Shown: positions 48,101-60,624, counted from the stretch's first letter. The stretch: 64,000 bases of DNA from Trichoplax adhaerens (GCF_000150275.1 NW_002060946.1:2623454-2687453), one strand, 5' to 3'. Notes: generated from the letters alone by a model not told the origin. Numbers and translations are program-made.

Positions 48101-49735
48101 TACTAGAGTCACTACATAGACTATTTTAGCCAGATGAAATTGAGTATAATTAATATCAATCGTATCGAGCTTGGATTGATCTCTTCTTGCTTATTGGCAC
48201 GGTTAATAAGAATACTCAGAAATCCAAATGATAAAATGAATCATTGGTTAATTTTATTAATTATTGTTTTTGTAGTATATATCGAGATCGATTTTAATTA
48301 CCGTAATTAATTAAGTTCGCCTCGTCATGACGTTCTCGTTTCGAATTTAACAAATCGATTTTAAATGTTGTAATAGAAGGATCCAAAGAGTGTCATAGGA
48401 AAGCATACGTAAGCAAAACTGAGAAAGAATCCAATATGTACTGACAGTGATAGCTAAGATTATAACTATTTACTTAATGCCACGATAGAGATCCCTTCAA
48501 GTTCGATCCTGCTTAGTTTTTATGCTAGAAGGGGAAAAATGAAGCGATATTGAAATAAGATTACGAACAAATTATAAATGATTAATTTTGTCGTATACAT
48601 GTATACTGAATCGTCATATTATAAAGAAGGTGGTATAACCTGAAATGTTTGATATTGAAAGCGATACATTTTTGAAATTTGCTATCGGTTCAAGAAAACG
48701 TAAAATAATTTATTTAAGAGTAGATATTTCATATTATAATATCGCTACAAAGCTATTTTATATAGCAGCATAACTTAATGCTCTAAATCATTCATATAGA
48801 AAGATTTAATAAATAAAAAAGGCATAAAATTTTATCAATGGATTGATTAGATCTAAATTAATGCTGTAAAGACCGATATGTTGCATCACTTCTTTAGAAT
48901 GGCGATTACAACAATATTTATGGATATACAGTATAATTGAAATGATTAAGGTAAGCATGACTCATGTATGCTGCTCTAGTGAGGATAGAAAGAGTATCCG
49001 ACAGACATCCTATCTGTAATTATAACGTTGGCTTCAGCAGTGTTTTCCCACATTTTAAGAATAAAGAAAATAGGATGCTATCTTTATTTGGAATGATTAT
49101 AGCCAGCAGTTCAGCACAATAGACTTTAGGGATCAGTTCTATAATTAATATCTATAGAAGCAGATGGAATAAACGTGATGAAATGAGCTAGAAATATCCA
49201 ATGAAAGCTGATTTCAATAAGAGAAGTAGTATCTGATTAATTAGTACATTTTCATTTAATTAAAATTATTGGGGACAAGGTGGATCCTTTTAAAAGTAAA
49301 TTCATTAGCCTGTTTTCCAAATATTTTTTTATTTATCTAAGTTGCCAATATTCGCAAATAGTGTCGGCATAGAATGGCATAGTAAAATTCTACTTTAGCA
49401 TTTTTGAATGCCGGATTTTATCCATAAATATTACAATAATTATAGCTATACATAACTTATTTCTTGCTTGCTATCGTCAACTTTATATGCTAGTGCCGGT
49501 GTAACCACAGCTTTATTTGTCGATATGAAGTACGATCAATTGAGAAATTTGATCCATAGTCGGCTGGGTACAATGTCCAACTTAATTGACAATACGATTA
49601 TTGTACATTGCGTAGAAACTATCAGAAAATCCACGGTGATTAATTGGCGATAAAATACACTAGTAATAAATTATAAAGATGGCTGAAGAAATTAAAGGAT
49701 TGTAGCCACCAAACGACTATTTACAATAATAACCA

Positions 49736-50386
49736 TTAGGGTAGTAATTCAGCACTGCTACTGCTTCGAATTGTAGGTAGGCTACGAATTCGCCAGGTAC
49801 GTGTAGGTTGTTTGTTTGTGGGGCTAGCACTGGTAGAACACGTTTCAACTAAGGATTCATCAATGGATGATGATGATGATGGTGCTACACGCGTTGGCCG
49901 TACTGATTGAAGGCTAAAAGCACGCTTACGATCTCTAGTTGAACAATATTTGGATTGATTGGTAGATGATTCGTCGGAGTATTTATTCCATAAATAAGTT
50001 TGAATAGTACATTTCATAATACTGGGTAGTTGTTTACAGTCTGTTTCAAGTAGGGCAGCATCACGAAATGTTAAGATAATTTGTGCTGTTTCATCGGGTG
50101 AAATTTTACGAGCTAAAATTTCTAATTCGTCACGTTCAACATCCGGTATCCTATCATTTTTGAACGAATTTGTTGTTAACCAACTATAATCGGCATTTAA
50201 TTCTTTCTGCCTTAATTCACGTTGACGTTGGCGAGTTGCTTCGCTTACCTCTTTGATACATTCGACTACCTCACTAAGTAAAATTTTAACGACGTTATCA
50301 GCTTGACGACGATGGGCTGATTGATGACATTGATGATTATGGTTGAATTTGAAAAAGGAATTTAAGCGTATCATGCTGGTAACCAT
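49736..50386 (-). CDS. RD3-family protein (retinal degeneration 3 homologue), intronless
   Basis: A single 216-residue frame. The N-terminus resembles RD3 (MIRLNSFFKF, like MSLISWLRWN). Next comes a coiled-coil stretch (VVKILLSEVVECIKEVSEAT, RQRQRELRQKELN) leading to the hallmark ADYSWLTTNS. The core PDVERDELEILARKI and ISPDETAQIILTFRDAALLE matches the RD3 helix pair (IERLQLEDVCVKIHP..CGPAILRFRQLL), followed by MKCTIQTYLWNK and the basic RKRAFSLQSVRP segment, like RQWSLRPRG. The C-terminal Ser-rich tail ends in RSLPTIRSSSS, like the RSWSMPEF end. In vertebrates RD3 binds and inhibits retinal membrane guanylate cyclases and helps their trafficking. The start could be residue 1 or the Met at residue 5. 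No intron interrupts the domain here. A (GA)n tract lies just upstream. Vertebrates have RD3 and RD3L; I cannot choose between them. Confidence 0.88.
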   Translation of the reverse strand: MVTSMIRLNSFFKFNHNHQCHQSAHRRQADNVVKILLSEVVECIKEVSEATRQRQRELRQKELNADYSWLTTNSFKNDRIPDVERDELEILARKISPDETAQIILTFRDAALLETDCKQLPSIMKCTIQTYLWNKYSDESSTNQSKYCSTRDRKRAFSLQSVRPTRVAPSSSSSIDESLVETCSTSASPTNKQPTRTWRIRSLPTIRSSSSAELLP

Positions 50387-50420
50387 AATTAATGATTAGC
50401 AATCAATAAAGGAACGTTGT

Positions 50421-50444
50421 GAAGAGAGAGAGAGAGAGAGAGAA
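50421..50444. repeat. (GA)n microsatellite upstream of the RD3 homologue
   Basis: About eleven GA dinucleotides, 35 bp before the start codon on the gene's 5' side. Probably in the 5' UTR or promoter. Confidence 0.9.
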
Positions 50445-53400
50445 TAGGTAAAGAGGCCAAAAAAAGAGAGGAAGTTTTGCAGTAGAATCAACGTTCAAGC
50501 GATACTTTAAGCTGCATCAACGGAGCTACGATCCAATTGCAAGCAATTTTATACGCGCTCTATAAGTAAGCCAGTGATAACAATTAAAATCAATACTAAC
50601 TTGTAAACTTTAGATAAGGTAAAGCTAGTGTTAATAAACAAGAAAAAAAATAAAAGTTAGCTAAAACCTATGATAGTATTGAATGAATCGTATGATATCC
50701 TCATTTATGTCTGTATAGAATAACAACAATTAACTGCATTCTAGGCAAATATTCTCTACCTTTGAGTTTAAAAATACAATCTAGGAAAACAAACCATTAA
50801 ATAGGTACTTTTTGGGCAGGCAAGAAGATGAATTTGCTTCTATTTTAATCTATTTAGACACGTTGATGACGACAATACAACAGATTAAAGCTAAGCAATG
50901 TCTAAGATAGCATCAATACAAATGAAAATACGATCGATACAACATGGGAATATGAGACAAGGTTGGCTAGCGATGATTAATAAGGGACGATCAAAAGCGA
51001 ATTGAATCTTTTTTAATTAATAGACTCAGAGATCAAGAATGAGCTAAATAGACAATTGGAAAACAATACTCTACGTCAGCCCAATGAAGAATTGTTATCC
51101 ATTTTATCACGTGGAATGATCAAAAGATTGAATTATTGTGCTGGTTGGGGGACGTCCATGAAATTAATAATAATACAAACTTAGTCGTTATTAGTTGCTA
51201 GAAAACGTTTTCTATTGAATGTTTGATTGTTACTACCATAGTAGTTGGTTACCCAGCATCATCATCAATCTATCGCCAATACAAATTATTGACAGAAAAA
51301 TTGAATAGCTCTAGTTTGGCAGGTTTGATCAACTTGACTGACTTATTATTGAATGTCAAATGAGCTAGATTGTTCATGGAGGGAAAGTGTTATTCAATCA
51401 TTGATCATAACTTTGTTTACTGTTTTTCAATGTTATTTTATCACATTTTCCAATATTATGATTAGAGTATGGTTAGTGCAATAATGCTTGAGAAAGTAGC
51501 AATTCATTCAAGTAAAGGATAATGTAGGTATAGATTTTTTCCCCCTCACATCCTAAACATAGCTGCATTAATGCAGATAAAAGAGATTCTTTCTGTTGTA
51601 TATCCAGACGATTCGAGGAATTACGTAAACCTTTTGAATTAATTTATCTTGACGGATATTGTTACTTAAGACAGTCATCACTGTATTACGACAACTGGAA
51701 GAGCTCTTTTTGTCATGCTTTCCATGACCTCAATAAATAACATTTTCTATCAATACAGTATATATCTATTTTGGCTATTTGCAAGAACAAATAAAACTTC
51801 ACCGTAATAAAATAAAAAAAACAATATTGAGTTTTAGTCGTTATGGCTATAGCAAATATGCAATGATCATTATTGGCATGCTGATGATAGCGTAGTAGCC
51901 GGCCATTCCACTCACAGAGGTCAACTTCCCCCTTCTATATACAGTAATATATTTATAGTGTGCATCGTTATGACAATTAGCAATGGTAAATATAGCATGA
52001 ATGCCTGCTGCTTGTGGGCGCAATTAAGTTTCCCCTAGTTTACTATAATGCTATCTTTCGAGAAACTTATACGTATACAGATAGCTTTGGGAAATGAAGG
52101 AATTTGAAGAAAGACATTGAAAGAGAAAATACATTTTCTTGCTTAGACTATGCCATTGTATGTACTTTACTTCTATCAAATCACAAAACTTTCTCAGCTG
52201 GAATACCCATTTGATTAATTATCAGGAAGTATATTGTATGTATAGCCCTAATAGCTTTGCTATACTTTCTTGATAATAACAAAAGGGAATGAATCTGAAA
52301 GGGAAGAAATATTTTCCATCACCTTTTATATATTTCCGCTTGGGCCATGAATGCTTATCCTTTTCAATATAGCCAATAGGATACGTAATTTCCTATTAAT
52401 TAATAAATGGCTAAATCGTTTAGCAATAAAGTGGCCATTGATAAATGTATAATACTCGTCATATCTTGAGAAAATTTGATTTATAATGAATTCACAGTCT
52501 AGTCATGCTGTATACGACAGGGAATAATATTACCTTATGTCCACTGATCGAGTCTGATCTAGTTGTTGAATGCCAAACTGAAAGTAACTCTTCGAATCTC
52601 TTTAGGTTAGCGAACTGGCGTTTATTTATTCTCGATCAATAGTGCTATGTATGAGACGTAACCTGCTTAATGTCAAATATTAATTAATAGACTGAACAAT
52701 AATCTTTCTGTGTATAGCTCAAGCTAAATAATTATTGTAGAAAATAGTTATTAGAAATATCGCTTTACAGTAGTATGGGTACCCCTGGCGTGCGTACTTA
52801 ACGGCAAGATAATCCATACAAGAAAGGCGTAATTTGAAAATTTGAGTTTATTCTGTGATTTGTTACCAATAAGGGGTACGTTAGGCCAGAAAGTAGAGCG
52901 GCGAGTATGACTAAAATAAAGTATAGCCCTGTATATCTAGTGAAATTGTATCGTTATATAGAGAAATCTTGAAGTTTTCGGGAGGGATTTTACCATCGAT
53001 CGCAATATCAATATTTTTGTACAGTCCTTTAATTTAGCTTATTGTCCAATAAAATTAAGAGGATTTTTTTTAGAGGGGGGTTATCGTCACTCTTTTAATA
53101 AGTATTAGACAGATCAAGACTAGAAATGATATACGATATAGCAATTAATGCCGTGCATTGTGCTTGCGGAAATGAAGAAGATTTCAGAAATTATGCGATA
53201 AAACATTAAGTGGCCTCTTGATTCAAGTCTCACCCAAAGCTCATAAAGAAATGGTAAAATTTCGTCGCTTTCTTCCTGTACACTATATTGAATCCATGCC
53301 CATTTTCTGTTAGGGATAACTGTTGTCAAAATTATTAGATATCCAGATGTACACTCTCTATTGTACTCTACATCGTGTCGAGTCCAACTTGAGTCATGAG

Positions 53401-54685
53401 TCTAGTGCCGTGCATATAAAGTTTCATAAAAGTTGTTTTAATTTTCCCCACGCAATTGATATCTTTATCCTATCGACTCAATACTACAGTTGCATTATAA
53501 AACTAGCCGATCTTCTTGATTTTAGAATACCCTAGTATGCTGATAGGGCATATAAAAATACGTCTAATCTGTGGCAGTGTAGGAAGATTGTAAGCTACTT
53601 CTATTAGTGTGATTGATAGACTGGTTGCCAGTGGGGGTAATTCATTTTACATCGATGCGCTTTTTAAAGTCTGTTTCTATTATTTTATTCTAGCCACACT
53701 GCAATTACAGCACTCCAAACTAGCAGCTTCATAGACCTCCATAGCTCCTTACTGTTGCGGATAATATTGAACTCAAAGGTAACGCCATCTTAAGTTAACT
53801 AGCAGTGCCAAATAAAGATTATCGGGAAAGTAAATGATTTTCAAGGAGATTTTAAAGTATTTTACTTGCATTTCTTTCCCATTTTTCCCCTTAGAGTATT
53901 TGATATGATAGGTTTTGTAAGTACGGAAGTTCTCGATATATCCATTATACTGAGAGTAGTACCGGCGCCCTAACTAGCGAACTTCCACTCTAGCCATGTT
54001 TGCGCCATTGTGCTAGAAATTGTCATATGTAGTACTGACCATCGGAAAGTATCGAGCAAGCGGCTTTAGTAGGACCTCGTGGCTACTGTAATAAGCAGTA
54101 AATTCGCGCAACATCCGAGCATCCAGGTTTCCGAAAGTCTGTATATTCACTCTTTACTGTATGATGTGCTCTCTTAAACTGTATAATAATCTATCGTACA
54201 CTGGAACTTCAAATCGATTAGATATCATGCTGGAAATCAATAAATAACTGGGTGCCTAAGTTAAAACTACAGACATCGTCTTGGCCACATTGGACGCTTT
54301 CCAAGCTGAAATTAGTTAACTACAGGTCAGTGAGCTCAAGCTTTCTTGTACTTATTCATTAGATCTACAGCAATCAATATAGAGGCAGAGTAGCAGTGAA
54401 TATCGAAGAAAGTTTTCTCTTCCTTTCTATCAGATACACGTACTGTATAACCAAAGGATACGCTTTCTGCATCGATAAGTTCAATGACCATCTCGATTGA
54501 ATTAGGCTTGCGATGCTAGAGACCTCTATCTCCACTCAGACAGAGGATTTCTAGCAGAATACTCTACTGTTCTGTTATTACAGTGTCACCAATTTAAGAA
54601 TTGACTGTACACTTTATAACCTTACTTCTCATTCCTTGAATTTCGGTTGAATGCAAATTTCAATATAGGGTTTGTTTAGTTAGAG
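50445..54685. other. Gene-poor stretch between the RD3 homologue and FKBP11
   Basis: No gene is supported in about 4.2 kb. A degraded leucine-rich-repeat-like piece may lie at 51240-51362 (listed separately). Short open frames at 53120-53329 (-) and 53323-53535 (+) show no family match. Purine-rich aaagggaa segments near 52090-52300 resemble the decayed array at 44-45 kb. Confidence 0.5.
51240..51362 (+). pseudogene. Possible decayed leucine-rich-repeat fragment
   Basis: A plus-strand frame reads VGYPASSSIYRQYKLLTEKL, then NSSSLAGLINLTDLLLNVK and a stop. The last part resembles one LRR (LxxLxxLxxLxLxxN). The frame upstream carries stops, and there is only one repeat-like unit, so this may be chance. 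Confidence 0.22.
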
Positions 54686-56410
54686 ATGAAACTTCGACAA
54701 GCATCTACTTTGGCTGTGCTAGCCGTTACTTTATTGCTTTGCTGTCATGCTGCTAAGAAGAAAGTCAAAGATTTGCAAATCAATGTACTGGTAAGCTTAG
54801 TTTCCCTATGATGGACTTATACCAAACATTTAATGTTTTATTATACTACTCTATGACATTGGATAAATTAAAGTTCCTGCATTGACGTAAGCTCTCTTCG
54901 GTAAAATCATAGTAATGCATATCGAGGTACTGGGTAGTATGAATTTGATTACAGTATCTCATTCTGGTGATGATTAATTGAACAGCAAGTGTTCAATGTG
55001 AGAAGTCAATGACAGTAGTATAAAATTAACAAATGCTAGACTGTTTTATCGTATGTAGGAGAAAATATACTTCTATTACAGAGATTGTAGTTTCCTTTAT
55101 TCCATAATTTAACCGACAATATACTGTACGTATTATACGCGGATGAGAACTTCAAGTTCTTATTGAACGTAAATATCTAGAAAGACCCTCTATTGAAAAT
55201 ATAAAAACTGACTATCATTTGCATAATATACATCCATACTGTATGGATTCAAAATCCGATTTACAACATTTGATAGTAATCTCTTGTAAGGACGAGACGT
55301 ACCTTTGAATAGTAATAAATTTGATTTTACAGTATATATACGTACTTGCTCTGTGAGGGGATTAAATGGATCATAGTACATAATAATACAAGCGTAAGCG
55401 AACAGATATTCTGGTATCATTATAAAGTATTGCATTGCCTTTCATAATAGCAAAAGCCATCTACTTGTGATCAAAAAACGGCTGTTGGGGACAAAGTACG
55501 CATTCACTACGTAGGCAAACTGGAAGATGGCAAAGTATTCGATTCCAGCTTACAAGATGGTCGTGAACCATTTGAATTTACACTCGGAAAAGGAATGGTA
55601 ATAAAAGGTAAAGGAATCCCATTATTGTCGATCAACATATAGTAACGCTTTACTTTAACTTTTCTTGTGCTGTGAAAGTTACTGTCAAGTTCAGTCTATC
55701 GAAGTCTCCCATTAGATTCAATAACATTGCTTTATTTGAATATAACCTGTACTATAGGATGGGAGAAAGGCCTCTTAGACATGTGTGTCGAGTAAGTATT
55801 GCAGAAATTGAGGTATCTGGATTAACACTTAAATGAAATCAGATACAGCTCATAGATATTATTATCTGTTATTAAACGTTATCTAAATTCTCTATAACAT
55901 TGTAGTGAGAAACGTCAGTTAACAATTCCGCCTCATCTTGCATACGGAGAACGCGGATATCCACCGGTTATTCCAGGTAAACTTATAACAGTAGAAAAAT
56001 AGTTTCTTTTTCGAATATTGTGACAGTTGAAATAGAAATTCTAGAGAAAAGTTTACACCAGACTAATCAATTATTGTTATACATAATTTATTATCGCGAA
56101 AGGGAACGCTGTTTTAATATTCGAAACTCAGTTAATCGGTATCGTCAGTCAAGTTACTCCGTCGAAAACCTGGTATTGGATTGCAGTAGTAGTCTTTGTA
56201 ATACTTGGCTTTATATTTAGGGCTCGTAATAAGCCGGTAAGGAAGTTTATTGAGCGCAAAATTTACTTTGTTGAGGTAACTAGTGTGCCGTAAACTGGAT
56301 ATGCCGTAATTGCATTAAATAATAAAATTCACTAGGCGAATGAAGAACGAGAGATATCAAAAGCGAACAATAAGAAAGGGCGTAGAGTTAATCCTAAAAA
56401 GAAGCGCTAA
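54686..56410 (+). CDS. FKBP11: FKBP-type peptidyl-prolyl isomerase, FKBP11-like, membrane-anchored
   Basis: Six exons: 54686-54790, 55451-55607, 55758-55791, 55906-55976, 56103-56236 and 56336-56410. All phases join, giving 191 residues (human FKBP11 about 201). A signal peptide ([20 protein letters not shown]) is followed by the FKBP domain: [60 protein letters not shown] and [20 protein letters not shown]. The pocket residues Tyr, Phe-Asp, Phe, Val-Ile, Trp, Tyr and Phe are all present. After the domain, [20 protein letters not shown] is a transmembrane helix, then a Lys/Arg-rich tail ending NPKKKR. The order of signal peptide, one FKBP domain, one helix and basic tail is that of FKBP11, an ER isomerase of the secretory pathway. 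FKBP2 lacks the helix. The helix exon shows conserved [10 protein letters not shown] in phase with the preceding exon. The gene is convergent with SAMTOR. Confidence 0.94.
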
Positions 56411-57204
56411 ATATGGAGAACGGCAATGAATTTCGACAATGGTCCCTTAGTTTTTAAGTTTCCCTTTTATGAAGCAATGCTTAGGAACATGTACAGAATA
56501 AGGATTGCATATAATCAGCAAATTGCTTGATCTCTATCACTTTGACTATAAATTTATCTACTGAAATTGGAAAGGAAGATCGCGTTTCCTATAATTTTTA
56601 TAATCACTACACCATTATTCTTATAAATTTGCAAATGTTATCACCAAATAACGTCACCGAAATAATATAAAAATTCTTATAGTTCAATTTCTGCATAAAT
56701 AAAAATGAACTGATGTTATCTCCTAAAATTTAATTATCATTTCAAACTAAATATAAGACTGCTCATTTTTCGGATTATGATATAATACCGTACCCTTCAG
56801 AAGCAATGAAATACATCTTGCAAGCACCTTTATATGAGAATAAAGCACTTTTGGGATACCGTCGGCGAGATTTACATTTTAATCTCACTGAAGGTTTCAC
56901 CACAGTCGTATTTAAAGATTGTAAAATGATAAACAGGATATTACGAAAATTATAAAATTACAGCACAAGATATTACCAAAAGTAAAAATTGCTAGTTATC
57001 ATAATGAAATTAGGATTAATTAAGATTACTATAATTACATTATCCGTATGTGCAAAGATTGTGGTAAGGCTAACGCGGGGCTGATGTTCAGTCTTTGTGT
57101 AGAATTTTAAAATTAAATCTTGGTATAATTTTTAAATAAGTCGGCTTATCTTTTGGATATAAAATATCTGCTGTATATGCATTTGAATTGATATACGCAA
57201 AGCT
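56411..57204. other. Convergent stretch FKBP11 / SAMTOR
   Basis: About 790 AT-rich bases holding both 3' UTRs. I see no exon or repeat. Confidence 0.55.
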
Positions 57205-58726
57205 TTAGTCGCTCAGATCACAGAATGGCAATTCATTCATAAATGCGTTATTGCCAATAGGATATGAACTAACCTTGGTATCATCGCTGCAACTTACAGC
57301 ATTTGCATCATTACATATCGTGTTATTATGTACAGTTAAGTCATTAAAGTCTTGAGGTATATACATTGACGAAGCAAATTTATCTTTATCATTTTTAGTA
57401 ACATCGCACGATTTTCGAAATGCCATACAGTGCAAGTGATCAAGTTTTACATACTTCCATCGAGTAAAACCTATTGATTCAATGGCAGTTTTCCAACTTT
57501 TTACCATTTTTGAGTTACGATTTTGGTGACTCGAATCTGGTGTAATTATTAGTAACAAGCCATTTTGCATTAGTAGTCGATGAGCGTGAATGCAACATTT
57601 CCAACGCTGAACGGGCGATGGAAAGTATGATAATAGTAGGCAAAAAATAACAACATGAAAATATCTGGCCTGTAACTGATTCGATTTTAACCATTCTGCA
57701 CAAGTTACACCGTCGTTGGTTTGTTCAGAGAGTTCAGCTTCATTAATTGCCACATTTAAGAAGTCACACTGTATTACAGACTAAGGCAATAAGAAAGATT
57801 TAGAAGAAATATTTACATACGAGTATTTAAATTACATTGATTACATATAGTCTAACAGAATACGTTCGAGTCAACGACTAGTCAAATTCAGGTTGAGGCT
57901 TAATAGTATACCCAAAGGCAATTTACTGAGTACAGTATCTTGTTTAATTGATTAAAAAATAGAATATTATGATTACCTTATCTGCAGGACATAAGTCGAT
58001 TGCCGTTGTTACAAAACTCTGAGAAAATTCGGCAAATGGATTATAACAACTTCCAACATCTAATAATTTGACTTTATCACAGTTTATAAACGATCTTTGT
58101 ATTATTGCCACCTGGTTGGCAACTTCCTTAGACACAAAAGCGTTCATCATCGAAGATTGTATATTTTGGCCATTTTCAAGGTAAAATAACCGGCGAGCTT
58201 GCTTGGTTAGAATTTTTTGGAGAATTCCATTAAAGTAATATTCCATGATTACATTTTTGCACCAAAAAATTCGATTTTCTTCTTGTGGTTCCCCAAGACG
58301 TTGCCAGTTATCGACAGCTAAATGATGCATAGCAGCGGCATATTTTTGAAGGGTATCACTTTGATTGCAATGTTCTTGCCAGATATTATCGAAATCTTCG
58401 TGCCCTATATTATAGAGAAGTAAACGATAGCTTATTACTGTACCCGCATTATGTTATTAGCAGTCTCGAATGTACCCAGGTAGTATTAACGCAGTCACAG
58501 TTAGATACATACTAAATTCTATTAAGCAGAAATAAACTTATGAAGCGTAGAATTGAATAGTGCAGTTTACGTGTATGCCAATAAGTTTAAGGGCCCATTA
58601 ATTCAAGGTTACTTATACTATAATTGACTGTAAGAGCATGATACGAGTACCACTACCACATTTACCTTCGTGCCACTTTTGACGCAACCCGGCATGAACA
58701 CTCTTGATGAAAGATGCAGCATCCAT
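57205..58726 (-). CDS. SAMTOR: S-adenosylmethionine sensor upstream of mTORC1 (SAMTOR/BMT2)
   Basis: Three minus-strand exons: 58666-58726, 57977-58404 and 57205-57780. Phases join to give 354 residues. The start is MDAASFIKSVHAGLRQKWHE, matching the KSVHRRLRKKYRE N-terminal helix of vertebrate SAMTOR. Then come HEDFDNIWQEHC, the Rossmann SAM-binding loop KLLDVGSCYNPFAEF with its acidic partner (TTAIDLCPAD), CDFLNV, VVIFCLLLSYFPSPVQRWKC, NGLLLIITPDSSHQNRNSKM and MAFRKSC. These blocks agree closely with human SAMTOR (C7orf60). The protein has a methyltransferase fold but in animals works as a sensor: with SAM absent it binds GATOR1-KICSTOR and inhibits mTORC1. The fungal relative Bmt2 is an rRNA methyltransferase. 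The C-terminal tail (after MYIPQDFNDLTV) is Asp/Ser-rich and ends NELPFCDLSD. Confidence 0.96.
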
Positions 58727-59144
58727 CAACAGTTATCAATCTTTCCTATTAAATGCTGTACTGTATGCAGTAATTTTACGTGCATAGTATTGCAGTAATA
58801 GAGGAGGTTATTACATTATTTGCACTTTATGAGCTCCAGAATGCCCAGTAATATAACAGCCTCGAATATGGAGCTGATGTTAAGAGATTGCGAACGACAG
58901 CTTGGCGATAGTTGAAATAGTATAACGCTAGAGATGATGAGCGATGTTGCAAAAGTACCTCAGGGTACAAACGATGCCAGCAGTCTATGCACAACACTGG
59001 TGAGAATAGTTGTGTACGGTACCAGTACTACACCTTGACCACTATACGTCAGCGCATACAGCAGCACTGCTAAACTATAAAATACTCTACTGTTTCTCTA
59101 TAGTACATTATTGTATACTCTGCCACACGTAAAGTATATCATTT
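58727..59144. other. SAMTOR upstream region
   Basis: About 420 bp before the SAMTOR start; presumably promoter. No exon seen. Confidence 0.5.
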
Positions 59145-59735
59145 ACTATGCATCTACAACAGGATCCTCTCCATATCCTGGAATTAATGTCTATTTCTAC
59201 TGGTTTACACCAATTTTTATATACTTATCTGTACTTTGACACTCTATAGACTAGTATGACTCTTTTTAACCATGCCATTTTGTGGTTTAAAGTTTTTATA
59301 GTATACTAATTTCAACTTTTGCTATCTACAGTACTACTAGTATACAATAGGATACTCTCCATATCCTGGAATTAATGTCTATTTCTACCGGTTTTACACA
59401 AATTTCTATATACTTATATGTACTTTGACACTCTATAGATTAGTATGACTCTTTTTAACCATGCCATTTTGCGATTTAAACTTTTTATAGTATACTAATT
59501 TCAACTTTTGCTATCTACGGTACTACTCGTATACAACAGGATACTCTCCGTATCCTGGAATTAATGTCTATTTCTACCGGTTTTACGCCAATTTTTATAT
59601 ACTTATATCTACTTTTACACTCTATAGACTGGTATGACTCTTATTAACCGTACCATTTTATGGTTTAAACTGTTTGCAGCATACTGATTTCAACTTTTGC
59701 TATCTACAGTACTACTAGTATACAGTATACTGTAC
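59145..59735. repeat. Tandem array, about 188-bp unit, three copies
   Basis: The marker aggat(a/c)ctctcc(a/g)tatcctggaa recurs at 59161, 59349 and 59538 (intervals 188 and 189). Units run to about gctatctac(a/g)gtactact, the last ending near 59710 in an extra agtatacagtatactgta stretch. They are about 90% alike, with no frame kept throughout. Confidence 0.92.
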
Positions 59736-60624
59736 TAGTATTACTTTTATTAACCCTTTCTGGTGTAATTGAAGAGGTATCTGAGCATGCAATCAAGCCT
59801 TCATAAGTACCCCAAAATCGTATTTTGGGATTAGGAAGAGGAGAGTTAAATAAAATTTCGAGTGCTGTATGTAGGTAGAAATCATATATCTATAGCTAAT
59901 AAGTAATAACTCATACTGGAATAGATAGAGTTATATGTAAATATCGTACTGCAACACAGACGTACGCGTCTGTATGATTCTTGATCAAAAGGATACGGAA
60001 GTAATACATCTGTAAAACTGTAAAAAGTTTCAACGAAAATTAACCGAATGATTGTAATTTCCAACAATTTAGTTACGCACGTTTCCAGATAAACATACAA
60101 AGGCTGCCTCAGTTAGATCAGCAGACAGCACTCTAAATTGAGTGCAGACAATTCATAGCCGGTAATATTCCAGTAGTATTCATGTATGCATTTTCGAATT
60201 TAGATGCGTTATAATGGATGCACAGTATGTACTGTACTGTACTGTGTGTTTGTACTGCTTGCAACCTTTTCTACTCATTTTGAAATCTTGAGTTTGCACT
60301 GCAAAATAGTAGTAACTAAGAATACACTTGAGTAGCATATTAAGAGGTATATATTTAAACTACAATATTATACAGCTACTTCATGACAAAATTCATCTAA
60401 AATTAGTCATTTATGAATCAAACAGCCGGACTGATTATACCAAAAGGAAATAGTGTAAATGGTAAAGGTTTGTCATCATGTATTCCGAACCTAAGTATGA
60501 TAGAGTACCAGAGGGATTAATTTGATATTAATTTGATTGTCACTTTATCTAGGGTGTTGCATATTCTCTTTGCATCAATTTGGCAAATTGACGAGATTGG
60601 CTTATAAAATAGAGAAGGTATAGT
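59736..60624. other. Stretch between the 188-bp array and the aminotransferase 3' end
   Basis: No gene is supported. It has one GTACTGTACTGTACTG cluster at about 60227-60243. The minus frame 59882-60100 has no match. The right end should contain the aminotransferase 3' UTR. Confidence 0.5.

Larger units (their letters stand above)
39425..49735. other. 10 kb gene desert with decayed repeats
   Basis: No coding exon is supported in this stretch, the longest gene-free part of the window. It is very AT-rich. Parts show old, diverged repeat structure (41606-42165, 42770-43130, 44340-45135), listed separately. A 20-bp perfect palindrome is at 41345-41364. The minus frame 40969-41280 (about 100 codons) and the plus frame 49468-49653 have no family match. 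The dispersed GTACTGTACAGTAC motif is almost absent here, unlike in the left third of the window. Confidence 0.55.

Noticed and set aside
49468-49653. 61-residue plus-strand frame near the RD3 homologue
   Set aside because: Reads somewhat protein-like (YDQLRNLIHSRLGTMSNLID) but has no acceptor, no partner exon and no family match.
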